This document shows, in pieces, positions 26,053 to 35,029 of a stretch of DNA of 64,000 bases. The DNA lies in assembly GCA_001724275.1 (NCBI GenBank), contig MEDZ01000020.1:1-64000 (forward strand). Direction: 5' to 3'. Both the position numbers and the translations under genes were made by a program. This stretch comes from Gemmatimonadetes bacterium SCN 70-22 (lineage in GTDB: Bacteria; Gemmatimonadota; Gemmatimonadetes; Gemmatimonadales; Gemmatimonadaceae). The first letter of the stretch is position 1, and each line of letters begins with the position of its first letter. The notes below the pieces were generated by a model. The model worked only from the letters and a program-made list of their open reading frames with translations. It made no database searches and was not told the origin of the DNA.

Positions 26053-28230
26053 GTGAACGATGCGCGGGGTACTGGTATCGAGGAACGGATCGGGACGCCG
26101 GCCGCCGGGGACGAGGAGACGCTCGACGTCCGCGTCGCGAACCTCGACTGCGAAAACGACGCGGCGAAGATCCAGCGCGCGCTGCGTGAGGTGCCGGGCG
26201 TCACCGACCTCACGGTGTACCCGAAGGCGGCGCGCGTAGCGGTCCGCTTCCAGGCAGATGCTGCCTCCGCCGACGCGCTGAAAGACCGGCTTCGCGAGCT
26301 CGGGTTCCCACCGCAGGCGGCGGCCACGCTCCCCCAGGCCCCGCGCCCCTGGAAGAATCCGAAGGTCCTCACCTCCGCCGTGTCGGGGATTCTGCTCCTC
26401 GTCGGCTGGCTGCTCTCGCGCGGCGGCGCGGCCGAGGGCGTGACCACGACGGTCTTCGTCGCCTCGCTCCTGATCGGCGGCTACTACTTCGCACGCGAGG
26501 CCCTCGAGGAACTCTTCGGCGAGGGCGAGATCGGCATCGAGCTGCTCATGACGGTGGCCGCCGTGGTCGCGACGATCATGGGCGAGCCGATGGAGGGCGC
26601 GATGCTCGCCTTCCTCTACTCGATGTCGGAGGCGGCCGAGGGGTACACCGGCGAGAAGACGCGGGCGGCGGTGAAGGCGCTGATGGACCTCGCGCCCAAG
26701 ACGGCGCTCGTGCGGCGCGACGGGCGGGAGGTCGAGCTCCCCGTGGAGGAGGTGCGCGTCGACGACGTCTTCATCGTGCGGCCCGGACAGTCGATGCCCA
26801 CCGACGGCGAGGTGATCGTCGGCGCGTCCAGCGTGAACCAGGCCCCGGTGACGGGGGAGAGCGTCCCGGTGGAAAAGTCGGTCGGCGACGCGGTGTTCGC
26901 CGGCACCATCAACGGCGAGGGCTCGCTCGAGGTGCGTGCGACGAAGGCGTTCGCAGAGAACACCATCGCGCGCATCATCCACATGGTCGAAGACGCGCAG
27001 GAGCGGAAGGGGAACAGCGAGCGGTTCATCGAACGCGTCGGCAAGCGGTACAGCCCGGCGGTGCTCGCCCTCGGCGTGCTCATGGCGGTCCTCCCGCCGC
27101 TCCTCACCGACGCGGCGTGGCGCGAGTGGATCACTCGCGCGACGGTCTTCATCGTCGCGGCCGCGCCGTGCGCCCTCGTCATCTCCATTCCCATCACGCT
27201 CGTCGCCGCCCTCGGCACAGGCGCGCGGAAGGGGGTGCTCATCAAGGGCGGCGTCTTCGTCGAGGAGCTCGCGAAGATCCGGGTGGTCGCGCTCGACAAG
27301 ACCGGCACGATCACCCACGGCGAGCCCGAGGTCACGGACCTCGTCGCGCTCCCCGGCGCGCCCGTCCCGGCCGAGCACGCGCTCGCGGCCGCAGCGGGGG
27401 TCGAGTCGCGGAGCCAGCACCCGCTTGCCCGCGCGGTGCTTCGGCACGCCGAGTCGCGCGGCGTCGCGCCCGCCGCGATCACGGACTTCCGCTCGATCAC
27501 CGGCGCCGGGGCGGCGGCGCGCGTCGAGGGCGGGACCTCCGGCGAGGTGTTCGTCGGGAGCCCCACGCTCTTCGAGCGCGAGCTGGGTATCGCGCTGGAC
27601 GGTGCGTCGGCGGACGTGTCCCGTTTTCAGGGCGAAGGGAAGACGGTCATCGTCGTCGGCGACGCGCGGGCCGCCTGGGCGCTGCTCGCGATTCGGGACA
27701 ACGTGCGCCCCAATGCAGCCGCGGCAATCCGCGCGCTGCACGAGAGCGGCGTGCGTACCGTGGCAATGCTCACGGGCGACAACGCGCGCACCGCGGAGGC
27801 AATCGCTCGCGAGGTGGGAATCGACACCGTGCACGCCGACCTCAAGCCTGAGGACAAGGCGCGTATCGTCCGCGAGCTCGCGGCACGGGACGGCCACGTC
27901 GCGATGGTCGGCGACGGCGTGAACGACGCGCCGGCACTGGCCGAGGCGAGCGTCGGTGTGGCCATGGGGGCGGCGGGCACCGATGTCGCCCTTGAGACCG
28001 CCGACGTGGCTCTCATGGCGGATGACCTGGAGAAGCTCGTCTACGCGCTCCGGCTCGCGCAGCGCAACCAGCGGGTGGTGCACCAGAACCTCGCGCTCTC
28101 GGTCGTCGTCATCGGCGTGCTCGTGGTCGGCGCGGTCCTCGGCAAGTTCACGCTACCGGTCGCCGTGATCGCGCACGAGGTGTCCGAGTTCATCGTGATC
28201 GCGAGCGGACTCCGCATGCTGCGTGGCTAG
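26053..28230 (+). CDS. P1B-type heavy-metal-transporting ATPase with an APC instead of CPC motif
   Basis: This is a metal-exporting P-type ATPase. The GTG start at 26053 has AGGAGG at 26041-26046. An N-terminal heavy-metal domain has the ligand motif DCEND (Cys33). The phosphorylation site is DKTGT (Asp415), the HP locus is SQHPLA, and the hinge is MVGDGVNDAPAL. The transmembrane metal site reads A371-P372-C373 (AAPCALVIS) where Zn/Cd ATPases have CPC, so one of the usual thiolate ligands is missing. The length of 725 residues and the helix layout are normal. It lies 51 bases after arsR, and an Lgt-like gene follows at 14 bases. Substrate is uncertain because of the APC site. Confidence 0.88.
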   Translation: MNDARGTGIEERIGTPAAGDEETLDVRVANLDCENDAAKIQRALREVPGVTDLTVYPKAARVAVRFQADAASADALKDRLRELGFPPQAAATLPQAPRPWKNPKVLTSAVSGILLLVGWLLSRGGAAEGVTTTVFVASLLIGGYYFAREALEELFGEGEIGIELLMTVAAVVATIMGEPMEGAMLAFLYSMSEAAEGYTGEKTRAAVKALMDLAPKTALVRRDGREVELPVEEVRVDDVFIVRPGQSMPTDGEVIVGASSVNQAPVTGESVPVEKSVGDAVFAGTINGEGSLEVRATKAFAENTIARIIHMVEDAQERKGNSERFIERVGKRYSPAVLALGVLMAVLPPLLTDAAWREWITRATVFIVAAAPCALVISIPITLVAALGTGARKGVLIKGGVFVEELAKIRVVALDKTGTITHGEPEVTDLVALPGAPVPAEHALAAAAGVESRSQHPLARAVLRHAESRGVAPAAITDFRSITGAGAAARVEGGTSGEVFVGSPTLFERELGIALDGASADVSRFQGEGKTVIVVGDARAAWALLAIRDNVRPNAAAAIRALHESGVRTVAMLTGDNARTAEAIAREVGIDTVHADLKPEDKARIVRELAARDGHVAMVGDGVNDAPALAEASVGVAMGAAGTDVALETADVALMADDLEKLVYALRLAQRNQRVVHQNLALSVVVIGVLVVGAVLGKFTLPVAVIAHEVSEFIVIASGLRMLRG

Positions 28231-28244
28231 GAGGCGTCGGCGTC

Positions 28245-29162
28245 GTGCTCCCCTACTTCGAGCAGCCGCAGGTTCACCTGGGACCCGTGACGATCGCCGC
28301 CTTCGGCGTCATCGTCGCGGCGTCCGTGATGTTCGGCCTGTCGGCAGGGAGCCGCCGCTTCCGGGCCCTCGGGCTCGATGCTGGGCTCGCGGAGGGGTTC
28401 GCCTGGTGGGTGGTGGTGGGCGGCTTCCTCGGAGCGCACTTGCTCTCGGTGCTGTTCTACTTCCCGGAGAAGGTGGCGGCGAACCCGCTGCTCCTCTTCA
28501 AGCTCTGGGAGGACATCAGCTCGTTCGGCGGCATCGTCGGGGGGTCGCTCGCTATCTGGCTCTTCCTGGGGCGTCGCGGGGCGCACCTCGACGCCTCGAC
28601 CCGATGGGCGTTCGTCGACGTGGCCGCTTACGTCTTCCCGATCTCCCTCATGATCGGGCGCATCGCGTGCGCGGTTGCCCACGACCATCCTGGCACAGTG
28701 ACGCGCTTCCCTCTCGCTGTGAGCCTCGAACGGCCCGAGGCGCGCGCCCATATCACGAGCGCCTATACGAACGCGGGCCGCGCCGCCGACCTGCCGCCCG
28801 CCAACGTGCTCGCCGGGCTCGGCTTCCACGACCTTGGCTGGTATGAGTTCCTCTACCTCGCCGGGGTGGTGGTGCCGGTGGTGCTCTTCCTCGCGCGGCG
28901 GGAGCGGCGCCGCGGCGTGCACCACCCGGGCACCTTTCTGGTCGCGTTCATCGCGCTCTACATGCCGGCCCGCTTCGCGCTCGACGTCCTGCGCGTGAGC
29001 GACGTGCGCTACGCGGGGCTCACCCCGGCGCAGTGGGCTGCGCTCGCGGCGCTGGCGGCGCTTCCGGTGGTCCTGCGGCGGGTGCGCGCGCTGCCGCCTC
29101 GCCCATACGCTCCACGCGAGTCGGGTCGCGACGCGACCAGCTCCGGGGGCGCGGCTGCGTGA
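28245..29162 (+). CDS. lgt: Lgt-like prolipoprotein diacylglyceryl transferase in the metal operon
   Basis: Lgt attaches a diacylglyceryl group to the lipobox cysteine of prolipoproteins in the inner membrane. The 305-residue protein has about seven hydrophobic segments. Lgt landmarks include a GPVTIAAFGVIV opening, GGFLGAHLLSVLFY, FGGIVGGSLA and the GRIACAVAHDHPG loop in place of the usual GNF/GRxxC block, so it is a divergent branch. The start is a GTG 14 bases after the ATPase stop. Its presence in a metal operon whose divergent partner encodes lipoprotein CzcB suggests a dedicated copy. The housekeeping lgt is presumably elsewhere. Confidence 0.75.
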   Translation: MLPYFEQPQVHLGPVTIAAFGVIVAASVMFGLSAGSRRFRALGLDAGLAEGFAWWVVVGGFLGAHLLSVLFYFPEKVAANPLLLFKLWEDISSFGGIVGGSLAIWLFLGRRGAHLDASTRWAFVDVAAYVFPISLMIGRIACAVAHDHPGTVTRFPLAVSLERPEARAHITSAYTNAGRAADLPPANVLAGLGFHDLGWYEFLYLAGVVVPVVLFLARRERRRGVHHPGTFLVAFIALYMPARFALDVLRVSDVRYAGLTPAQWAALAALAALPVVLRRVRALPPRPYAPRESGRDATSSGGAAA

Positions 29163-29451
29163 GCACGCGGCTCGAGAGCGAGGCGTGGGGCAACGACGTT
29201 CGCACTGCTCCTGGCGCGACTCCCCCTCGGGTGACAAGGGAACAACTCCGCGGTGGCGCTCGGCGCTCGCCAGCGCGAGAGCGCTAGCCGGTGTGGGGGA
29301 ACACCGGCTTCGGGGCGCGCTTGAACTCCGTCGCGCGGGCGCGCGCGGGCACACGCTCGGAGACGCGGGCCTCGACCTCCAGCGCGCCTCGGTCTCCGGC
29401 GAGAGCTCGGGCGAACAGTTGGAGACGTGGAGCACGGGGTCGGCGTCGCGC

Positions 29452-29834
29452 TAGGTGAAGCCCAGCTCTCCCTCGTCCGTCTGCTCGGCCCAAGGTCCAC
29501 TGACGGGGGCTTCTCGATCACTTCGCGCGGCACGCCGAGCGCGCCGGCGAGCTGCACGACCTCGGCCCTCAGGTGTTGCCGAGGAGCTCCAGGTCGGATC
29601 CCTCGTCCCCGCCGATGGTGAAGTAGCCGAGGGAGTGCTCCGTCGTGTTCTCGGTGCCGAGGACGAGGCCACTGAGGCGGGTCGCGAAGTAGCGGAGCTG
29701 GACGGCGCGCATGCGCGGCTTGATATTCGCCAGCGCGAGCCGCAGCCGCTCATCGTCCGGTGCGCGGCGCAGGTCGTCCGCGAGGCCACTCGTCTCCGCC
29801 TCCGCGTCCACGTGGGCGCGAAGTCGAGCGCGCG
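29452..29834 (-). pseudogene. nadE: NAD+ synthetase (nadE) remnant, 5' deleted and frameshifted
   Basis: On the minus strand the frame from about 29834 to 29569 reads LANIKPRMRAVQLRYFA, then GLVLGTENTTEHSLGYFTIG, then GDEGSDLELLGNT, which is the middle of NadE. The sequence continues in another frame as LAGALGVPREVIEKPPS and in a third as QTDEGELGFT, the following NadE segment. The N-terminal ATP-pyrophosphatase loop is missing and at least two frame changes are needed. It is therefore a dead fragment, probably carried in by an earlier rearrangement. It joins directly to the L,D-transpeptidase remnant upstream. Confidence 0.7.
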
Positions 29835-30270
29835 GCAGTCGACAACGGGAGCAGCGCGACGACGAGCCGGGCGTGGTCTCCATCGAAATCGGCGAAGACC
29901 GAGGTCTTCTTCCCCTCGCACTCTTGGCCGTCGATCACGTTCATCTCCAGCGTCTTCTGTCCGCCATCGTAGGCGTCGACGCGGAACACAGGGACGTCCA
30001 CGAAGATGTAGCGCTGGCCGAGGTTGTGCGCCACCCATCGGGAGCGCTCGAGGTTCGCCGCGATCTGGACGAGGCGGTAGTCGGCCGGCACCTTTGAGGG
30101 CCTGGACCGTCTGGTCGCCGAGCACGCTGTCCACGACAATGCCGTGGTGTGCCTGGAACCGGGCCACCGCGCCGGTCGGGTGGTGGGGCTCGTCAACGCG
30201 CTGCTCGATGCGCCAGACGAGAGCCCCGTGGCCGTCGTGCACCAGTGGGCCACCTCTGCAGCGAGCGTGG
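29835..30270 (-). pseudogene. YcbB-type L,D-transpeptidase remnant, frameshifted and truncated
   Basis: Minus-strand frames carry a peptidoglycan-binding repeat (AVARFQAHHGIVVDSVLGDQ) followed, in a second frame, by the L,D-transpeptidase opening (ADYRLVQIAANLERSRW, then GQRYIFVDVPVFRVDAYDGG). The switch is at an AAA run near 30093 and looks like a single-base insertion. The catalytic HGT...C region is absent because the sequence breaks off near 29835 into the nadE fragment. The original enzyme would cross-link peptidoglycan in the periplasm. Confidence 0.65.
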
Positions 30271-30342
30271 GGGGCGGGACGTCGTCGGACGCGACGGCAG
30301 CCGCCCAGCTCGAGCGAGTGAGCCCCGGACCTGGAGCGCTCC

Positions 30343-30708
30343 ATGCCGAATGCGTTCGGGAGCCTGGTACGGAAACGTCGGATGGAACTCCGCCTCAGCC
30401 TGCGCGAGTGCGCAGCGCGCGCCACGATGGATCCGGGGAACCTGAGCAAGATCGAGCGCGGGCGTGCCGCGCCGCCGCAGGATGCCGACGTGCTGGCCCG
30501 GCTGGTCGACGCTTTGGGACTGACGGGTTCCCCGGGCGCACAGCGGCTGCTCGACGTGGCGGCGACCTCGAACGGACGGATCCCGCAGGACATCGTGAGG
30601 AATGACGACGTGCTGTCCGCGCTGCCGCTGCTGCTCCGGGCGGTCAACGACAAGCTGCGCGACGGTGCACGCGCAGAGGCCCTCATCGAGCTAATCAGGA
30701 ATGCCTGA
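30343..30708 (+). CDS. XRE-family helix-turn-helix regulator
   Basis: The 121-residue protein has a standard XRE domain at residues 5-62: GSLVRKRRMELRLSLRECA, then the turn and recognition helix MDPGNLSKIERGRA. A C-terminal helical tail (SALPLLLRAVNDKLRDG) follows. This size is typical of small phage-like or toxin-antitoxin-linked regulators. It is followed 59 bases later by a small gene of unknown function on the same strand, possibly its partner. No operator was identified. Confidence 0.8.
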   Translation: MPNAFGSLVRKRRMELRLSLRECAARATMDPGNLSKIERGRAAPPQDADVLARLVDALGLTGSPGAQRLLDVAATSNGRIPQDIVRNDDVLSALPLLLRAVNDKLRDGARAEALIELIRNA

Positions 30709-30767
30709 CGATCCACTGATGGCGGGGCGGCCCGTGGTGTGAAAGGCAGCGGCTCTGAACTCGTGAC

Positions 30768-31127
30768 GTGACCGCCCGATCCCGCTTGCCCATGCGACCC
30801 AAGCCCCGCCTCTGGCTTCGCCTGCCGCACACCGTCTACGATGCGCGGAGCCTCGCCGCCTACCTGCGAGAGTACGCCGACACCTGCAGCGGCAGGCCGG
30901 AGGACTGGCCACAGTTGATGCTTCGCGAGGCGGCCGGGCTTCTCGATGGGTGCCAACCTGCCGACGCGGACTGCATGCGGAGGGTCGTGGCGGCGCTCGA
31001 TGCACTGGCCACGACGGCACCGGATGATCCCGCGTGGGGTGAACGCCGGTACTGGGACTCCGTCGCGCACGCCGTGGACCGAGTGGCAGACGCGGTCGGT
31101 CTTCTGCGGAACCGACGGGACCCGTAG
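30768..31127 (+). CDS. Small hypothetical protein downstream of the XRE gene
   Basis: The 119-residue product is rich in helices (YDARSLAAYLREYADTCSG, then WPQLMLREAAGLLDGCQP, then YWDSVAHAVDRVADAVGLL) and is not recognised. It may start at the ATG at 30792 (MRPKPRLWLR). It lies close behind the XRE gene and could be its co-expressed partner. No catalytic motif is visible. Confidence 0.45.
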   Translation: MTARSRLPMRPKPRLWLRLPHTVYDARSLAAYLREYADTCSGRPEDWPQLMLREAAGLLDGCQPADADCMRRVVAALDALATTAPDDPAWGERRYWDSVAHAVDRVADAVGLLRNRRDP

Positions 31128-31276
31128 CAACCGGGGGCGGAGGATGGCCACCATCCGCTACGGCTCAGGCTTCGTGTCGCCGTAATGCTCGGCAGAGTCA
31201 GGCGTCAGTACCCGAGCCCGTGAGCAGATCCGGCTGAACCACATCGGACCGCTGTGGAAATGGCCATGCGCTCCGA

Positions 31277-31846
31277 CTACGCAGAGTCGACGAGCTCCGC
31301 GATCCGCTCCGACCAGCGGCCGGAAGCGACGAGCTCGCGCCGGTGAAACCCCAAGAGCGACGCCCGGGTGGCGATGGTCAGCCCATGGTCTACCCGGTGG
31401 ATGGCGGCGAGCCCCGACGCCTCGGCGCTTGGCGGGGGATGCGCGAGCGGCGATGCGCCGGCCGTGGCGTCGCGGGAGCGCTCATCAGCGTAGCGACGCA
31501 GGTGACGCCAGATGGCCTCGCGGAGCAGATGATACTCACCGAACAAGAGCTCCTCGGAATGCCCTTGCTCGCGACGTGATGCGCCGTGCTGTACCGCACG
31601 GTCGACGAGCTCGCGCCAGGCCGCGGCGTCGCCGCTCGCGGGCGACACCGCCGCGAAGAGTCCCGTCAGGAGTTCGGGAAGGCTGTCGAGTAGGACGGCG
31701 TCAGGGAGCGCGAGCCGCGGCTCCTCGAGCCGAAGCTGTCGCCACTCCGCGAGGATCGACGGGATGTCGTTCGTGAGGCGGGAATAGGGATCGGTCATGC
31801 GGTGCGGAAACGCACGCCGCGCGCCAGCCTCGGCCGTGTCGGACAT
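31277..31846 (-). CDS. RsbRD-N / sensor-kinase-type helical domain protein
   Basis: The 189-residue product contains the pattern of the RsbRD N-terminal four-helix domain: IPSILAEWRQLRLEEPRL, then DSLPELLTGLFAAVS, then GASRREQGHSEELLFGEYHL and LREAIWRHLRRY. In other bacteria this domain precedes histidine kinases or STAS modules. Here no kinase domain follows, so the gene is a stand-alone or truncated sensor. The start may be 31846 (MSDTAEAG, AGGGG just upstream) or 31798 (MTDPYSRL). It is divergent from the large winged-helix gene to the right. Function unknown. Confidence 0.6.
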   Translation of the reverse strand: MSDTAEAGARRAFPHRMTDPYSRLTNDIPSILAEWRQLRLEEPRLALPDAVLLDSLPELLTGLFAAVSPASGDAAAWRELVDRAVQHGASRREQGHSEELLFGEYHLLREAIWRHLRRYADERSRDATAGASPLAHPPPSAEASGLAAIHRVDHGLTIATRASLLGFHRRELVASGRWSERIAELVDSA

Positions 31847-32104
31847 CCCCTGACGCCGTGAGCGGTTTCGCATCGTGAAGTCCCGGGCGCGCCTCCGGCG
31901 AATGGCCCATGCCGAATCCCGGGTCGCCGCGGGGCCGGCGGGCGATCGGCGGTGGGGCGAGGTGGGGCGTGTGGTTGCCCTCGGAGCGCACGACCCGGCC
32001 TTGGCGGCTCTCGGGGCGGCGTTTGGGGCAGGGCTGCAGCGCAGACTATGGTGGAGGATCGCCCCGCTTCCAGCGGAAATCCTCCCCAGAGTCGGTGCAG
32101 TCGC

Positions 32105-34732
32105 ATGTTGGCCGTCGCGCAGTCGCAGGTCGCCCCCCTTGGCGAACCGGAGATTCAGGGTCGCCCCGAGTTCCTCCACAGCCCGCCTTCCGAACCGGGC
32201 GGGACCGCAAATGGGGTGGGTCGCAGGCCGCCATCCGAGCATTGGTGCGAGGCCGCGGAGGTGGCCCTCCGCTTCGCATGCACCCGCCGCCAGGCGATGG
32301 TGCGCGGCGAGGCCATCGGGGAGTGCTGGGAGGAGGCCCTGGGGGAGTCTGTCCCCGACGCTCTCGGGCGGAGTCCGAAATGGAGCCACGTGCTGCGGCC
32401 CGCTGTCGACGCGGGTCGGGTTCGCTCGTTCAAGCACCCTGAGCGCTCGATCTACTTCTTCGCGCCGGCGGACCTCCCGCAGCTGCAGCCGCCGCTGGGG
32501 CGCGGGCGACCCCGCAAGCGCGCGACCCTTGACCGCTGTTCGCTCGCTGAGCGAGCGCTGGCCGTCGCGCTGCGGCGCGCGGGCGGACAGCTCGTGCGGA
32601 GTCTCGACATCACCAGTGCGTGGGAGGAGGCGACGGGCGCCCCGCTCGGAGCGGGCGAGCACTTGCACTGGCCGCTCGTGTTCGGCCCTGCCGTCGAGGC
32701 GGGTCGCGTGCGCATCGAGCGGCGGGGCAGGCAGAACTTCTATGGCCTCGGAGAGGCGGGGGACTACGGCGCCGAGGGCGCTGACCGGCCCCATGGCTCG
32801 CCGGTGCTGGTGCTTCGGGGCCTGGCCGCCGTAGCGGAGGCGCTGAGCCGGGCGGTCGCACGGCACCGCAGCCCGGTGACCCCGGCGACGGTGAAGGAGG
32901 AGGTGGCGCTGCACGCGGACCTGGACGCGACGCCGACGGAGGTGAGCGTGTATCTCACCACATTGGCCCGGTCGGAGCGCGCTGTACGCGTTCACCTGAA
33001 CGGCAACCGCCGGCTGGTCTACTACACCACGCAAGACGGGCCCAGGCGCGTGATGCGGAACCAGCTCCGCGGCCACGACCGGATGTTCGTGATCGTGGAG
33101 CAGCTCTGGCGTGAGGCTGAGGGCCGCCCCTTCTCGGCGACGGCACTCAAGCGCTTTGCCAAGGGGAGGCTGAACCCGGCACCGTCGTCGGACAAGTGGT
33201 CGACGGCGCTCCAGTATTGGATGAACCAGGGGCTGCTGGTGGCCGCCGAGGGCGAGGAGCGCTTCCGCCGGGCGCGGTACGCCGTCGCCGCGGACTGGAA
33301 CGCCCTGACGCCGGCGGTACGGGCGGAGCGGCTCTCCGACGTCCATGGCCGGGACACCCGGGTGTCAGACGAAGCGGAGCGATTCCCCGGCGGTGCGCTC
33401 GCCAGCGCGCCGCTGGTGGACGTGGCCTTTCTGAGCATGACCAAGGACGTCCAGGCGCTCATCGGGCTGGCCCGGGTCCGACGTAGTGAGGCCGAGGGCG
33501 ACGTGGCGCGCCGCGCGGTGCTCGACCAGCGGCCCGTCCGGGTCAAGGACATCTGGGACGCCGGGGAACTGCGGGCGGGGCTTCGTCCGCGCAGCCAGGC
33601 CACGCTCCGCGACGTGCTGCATGGCGGCTCCTGCCGGACGCCCAAGCGCTTCGCGCCGTACGGCGTCGCCGACGGCACCGCCTGGTACACCGTGGAGCCG
33701 AGCGCGCCCGCCTGGCGCTTCATCCAGCACCGGCAAGCTCTGGAGGAGGCCCGGCGAGCCATGCTCCCGTACCTCTTCCATCAGCTGCGGCGCGCCCTGC
33801 TTGCGGCCCCGGGACAGGAGCTGACGCTGTCCCCGGCAATGCTCGAGTCGCGCGCTCGGGCGTTCACGACGCACGCCCAGGCACACCTCCATGCGGTGCG
33901 TGCGACGCGTCTCGCCGCTCCGCTGCTCGAGGAGGAGCAGGCGGCGAGCCTGGCCCGGGAGCTCGAGGTAGAACGGATGATCGCCTGGGTCAGTAACTTC
34001 CTGCCGGCGGCCTCCTGCGGCCCGTGCCCGGTCCCGGGCCCTGCGGCACTGCATCGGCCGCACGACTTGGTCACCAGAACCCAGGCGGTCGCGGAGTTGA
34101 GTGGCCTCCACGGCGTGGAGCCCAAGCGGTCCGCGAGCATGGTGTCACGCTTCAAGAACATCAGGATGATGTTCCTGCCCCCCGCCGCGCTGGAGACGCG
34201 TGTCGACGGGCTCGCGCCGGACTATGACCCGGCGGCGACCGACCACCGTAGCGCGTGGCAGCTGATGCTGGAGCGCGTCGACGTGGCCCGCGCCGCCATC
34301 TGCTGGTGGGGGACCGGGCACCTGGCGGTCCTGGCGTCGCGCGGAGGGTACGCCTTGGGAGAGCTGCGGGAGGAGGAACCCTTCACCGCCAGCCTGGGCA
34401 ACCCGGATCTCGTGTCCTCGCATCTGGCGGCCGCGTGCGCGCTGGCCATGTTGGACACCCCGGTGGCCCGAGAGGCGCTGGTCGGCTACCTGACCCGCGG
34501 GATCGAGGGGGGACCGGCACGCGGGGTGAGTCACGCAGCACTTGCCGCGGCGGCGATAGGGCTGGCGCCGCGGCCGTTCGGGGGGCTGGCCAAGAGCCTG
34601 GCCCAGGAGGAGCGGGAAGCACTTCGGGGGGCGGAGGCGCACGCTCGGGCGGAGGCGGCAAGGCATGCGGCGGGGCTCGTGCTGCGAGCGTGGGGTGGCG
34701 GGTGGGCAGGGAGGAGGCGGTTGGCGCTGTAG
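32105..34732 (+). CDS. Large multi-winged-helix protein, paralogue of the triad protein at 15460
   Basis: The product is about 875 residues from the ATG at 32105, though the exact start is uncertain because the frame is open to 31952. Four tandem winged-helix-like modules of about 80 residues precede the body. The first two are close copies of each other (ECWEEALGESVPDA...AVDAGRVRSF and SAWEEATGAPLGAG...AVEAGRVRIE). The fourth (RPFSATALKRFAKGRL, then STALQYWMNQGLLV) matches the second module of the 15460 protein. The middle (RPVRVKDIWDAGELRAGL) and end (IGLAPRPFGGLAKSL) match it too. No transposase or ATPase lies next to it. A DNA-recognition role is inferred. Confidence 0.65.
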   Translation: MLAVAQSQVAPLGEPEIQGRPEFLHSPPSEPGGTANGVGRRPPSEHWCEAAEVALRFACTRRQAMVRGEAIGECWEEALGESVPDALGRSPKWSHVLRPAVDAGRVRSFKHPERSIYFFAPADLPQLQPPLGRGRPRKRATLDRCSLAERALAVALRRAGGQLVRSLDITSAWEEATGAPLGAGEHLHWPLVFGPAVEAGRVRIERRGRQNFYGLGEAGDYGAEGADRPHGSPVLVLRGLAAVAEALSRAVARHRSPVTPATVKEEVALHADLDATPTEVSVYLTTLARSERAVRVHLNGNRRLVYYTTQDGPRRVMRNQLRGHDRMFVIVEQLWREAEGRPFSATALKRFAKGRLNPAPSSDKWSTALQYWMNQGLLVAAEGEERFRRARYAVAADWNALTPAVRAERLSDVHGRDTRVSDEAERFPGGALASAPLVDVAFLSMTKDVQALIGLARVRRSEAEGDVARRAVLDQRPVRVKDIWDAGELRAGLRPRSQATLRDVLHGGSCRTPKRFAPYGVADGTAWYTVEPSAPAWRFIQHRQALEEARRAMLPYLFHQLRRALLAAPGQELTLSPAMLESRARAFTTHAQAHLHAVRATRLAAPLLEEEQAASLARELEVERMIAWVSNFLPAASCGPCPVPGPAALHRPHDLVTRTQAVAELSGLHGVEPKRSASMVSRFKNIRMMFLPPAALETRVDGLAPDYDPAATDHRSAWQLMLERVDVARAAICWWGTGHLAVLASRGGYALGELREEEPFTASLGNPDLVSSHLAAACALAMLDTPVAREALVGYLTRGIEGGPARGVSHAALAAAAIGLAPRPFGGLAKSLAQEEREALRGAEAHARAEAARHAAGLVLRAWGGGWAGRRRLAL

Positions 34733-34827
34733 AGCGGGCCCCCGCCGAGGGATCCCGGTAGTCGAGCCGCGTGTGGTCACGCCGGGCGCAGTGATCCTGC
34801 GCGTGTGAAGTCTTTCTGGCTATTGTC

Positions 34828-34847
34828 CTTGTCGGCAGCATGACAAG
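34828..34847. repeat. Inverted repeat CTTGTC-N8-GACAAG in the gap before the CBASS operon
   Basis: The site lies in the 297-base gap between two converging genes (stops at 34732 and 35030). GACAAT also occurs on the minus strand immediately beside it. TGTCA/GACAA repeats are common in Tn7-like element ends, but no matching partner was found elsewhere in the window. It may equally be a terminator stem without a T-run. No gene is seen in this gap. Confidence 0.3.
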
Positions 34848-35029
34848 ATGGCGGGGCGGCAAAGTGGCCGCTCCCGCCATTGCTTCGCGACAGCGCGCGC
34901 TTGTGCTGAGCGGCGCCGGATGCGCAGTTCTTGAGGCACTTGGTTAGCCCACGGTCCGCGGGAATGAACGCGTCGTGTGCCACAGCGACGCGACCCGCCT
35001 TCCAGAGCCCCCGTGTCTCCGAGAAGGCG

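Noticed and set aside
34828-34847. Inverted GACAAG repeat as a Tn7-like element end
   Set aside because: No matching repeat or TGT...ACA terminus was found on the other side of the triad, so an element boundary cannot be claimed.
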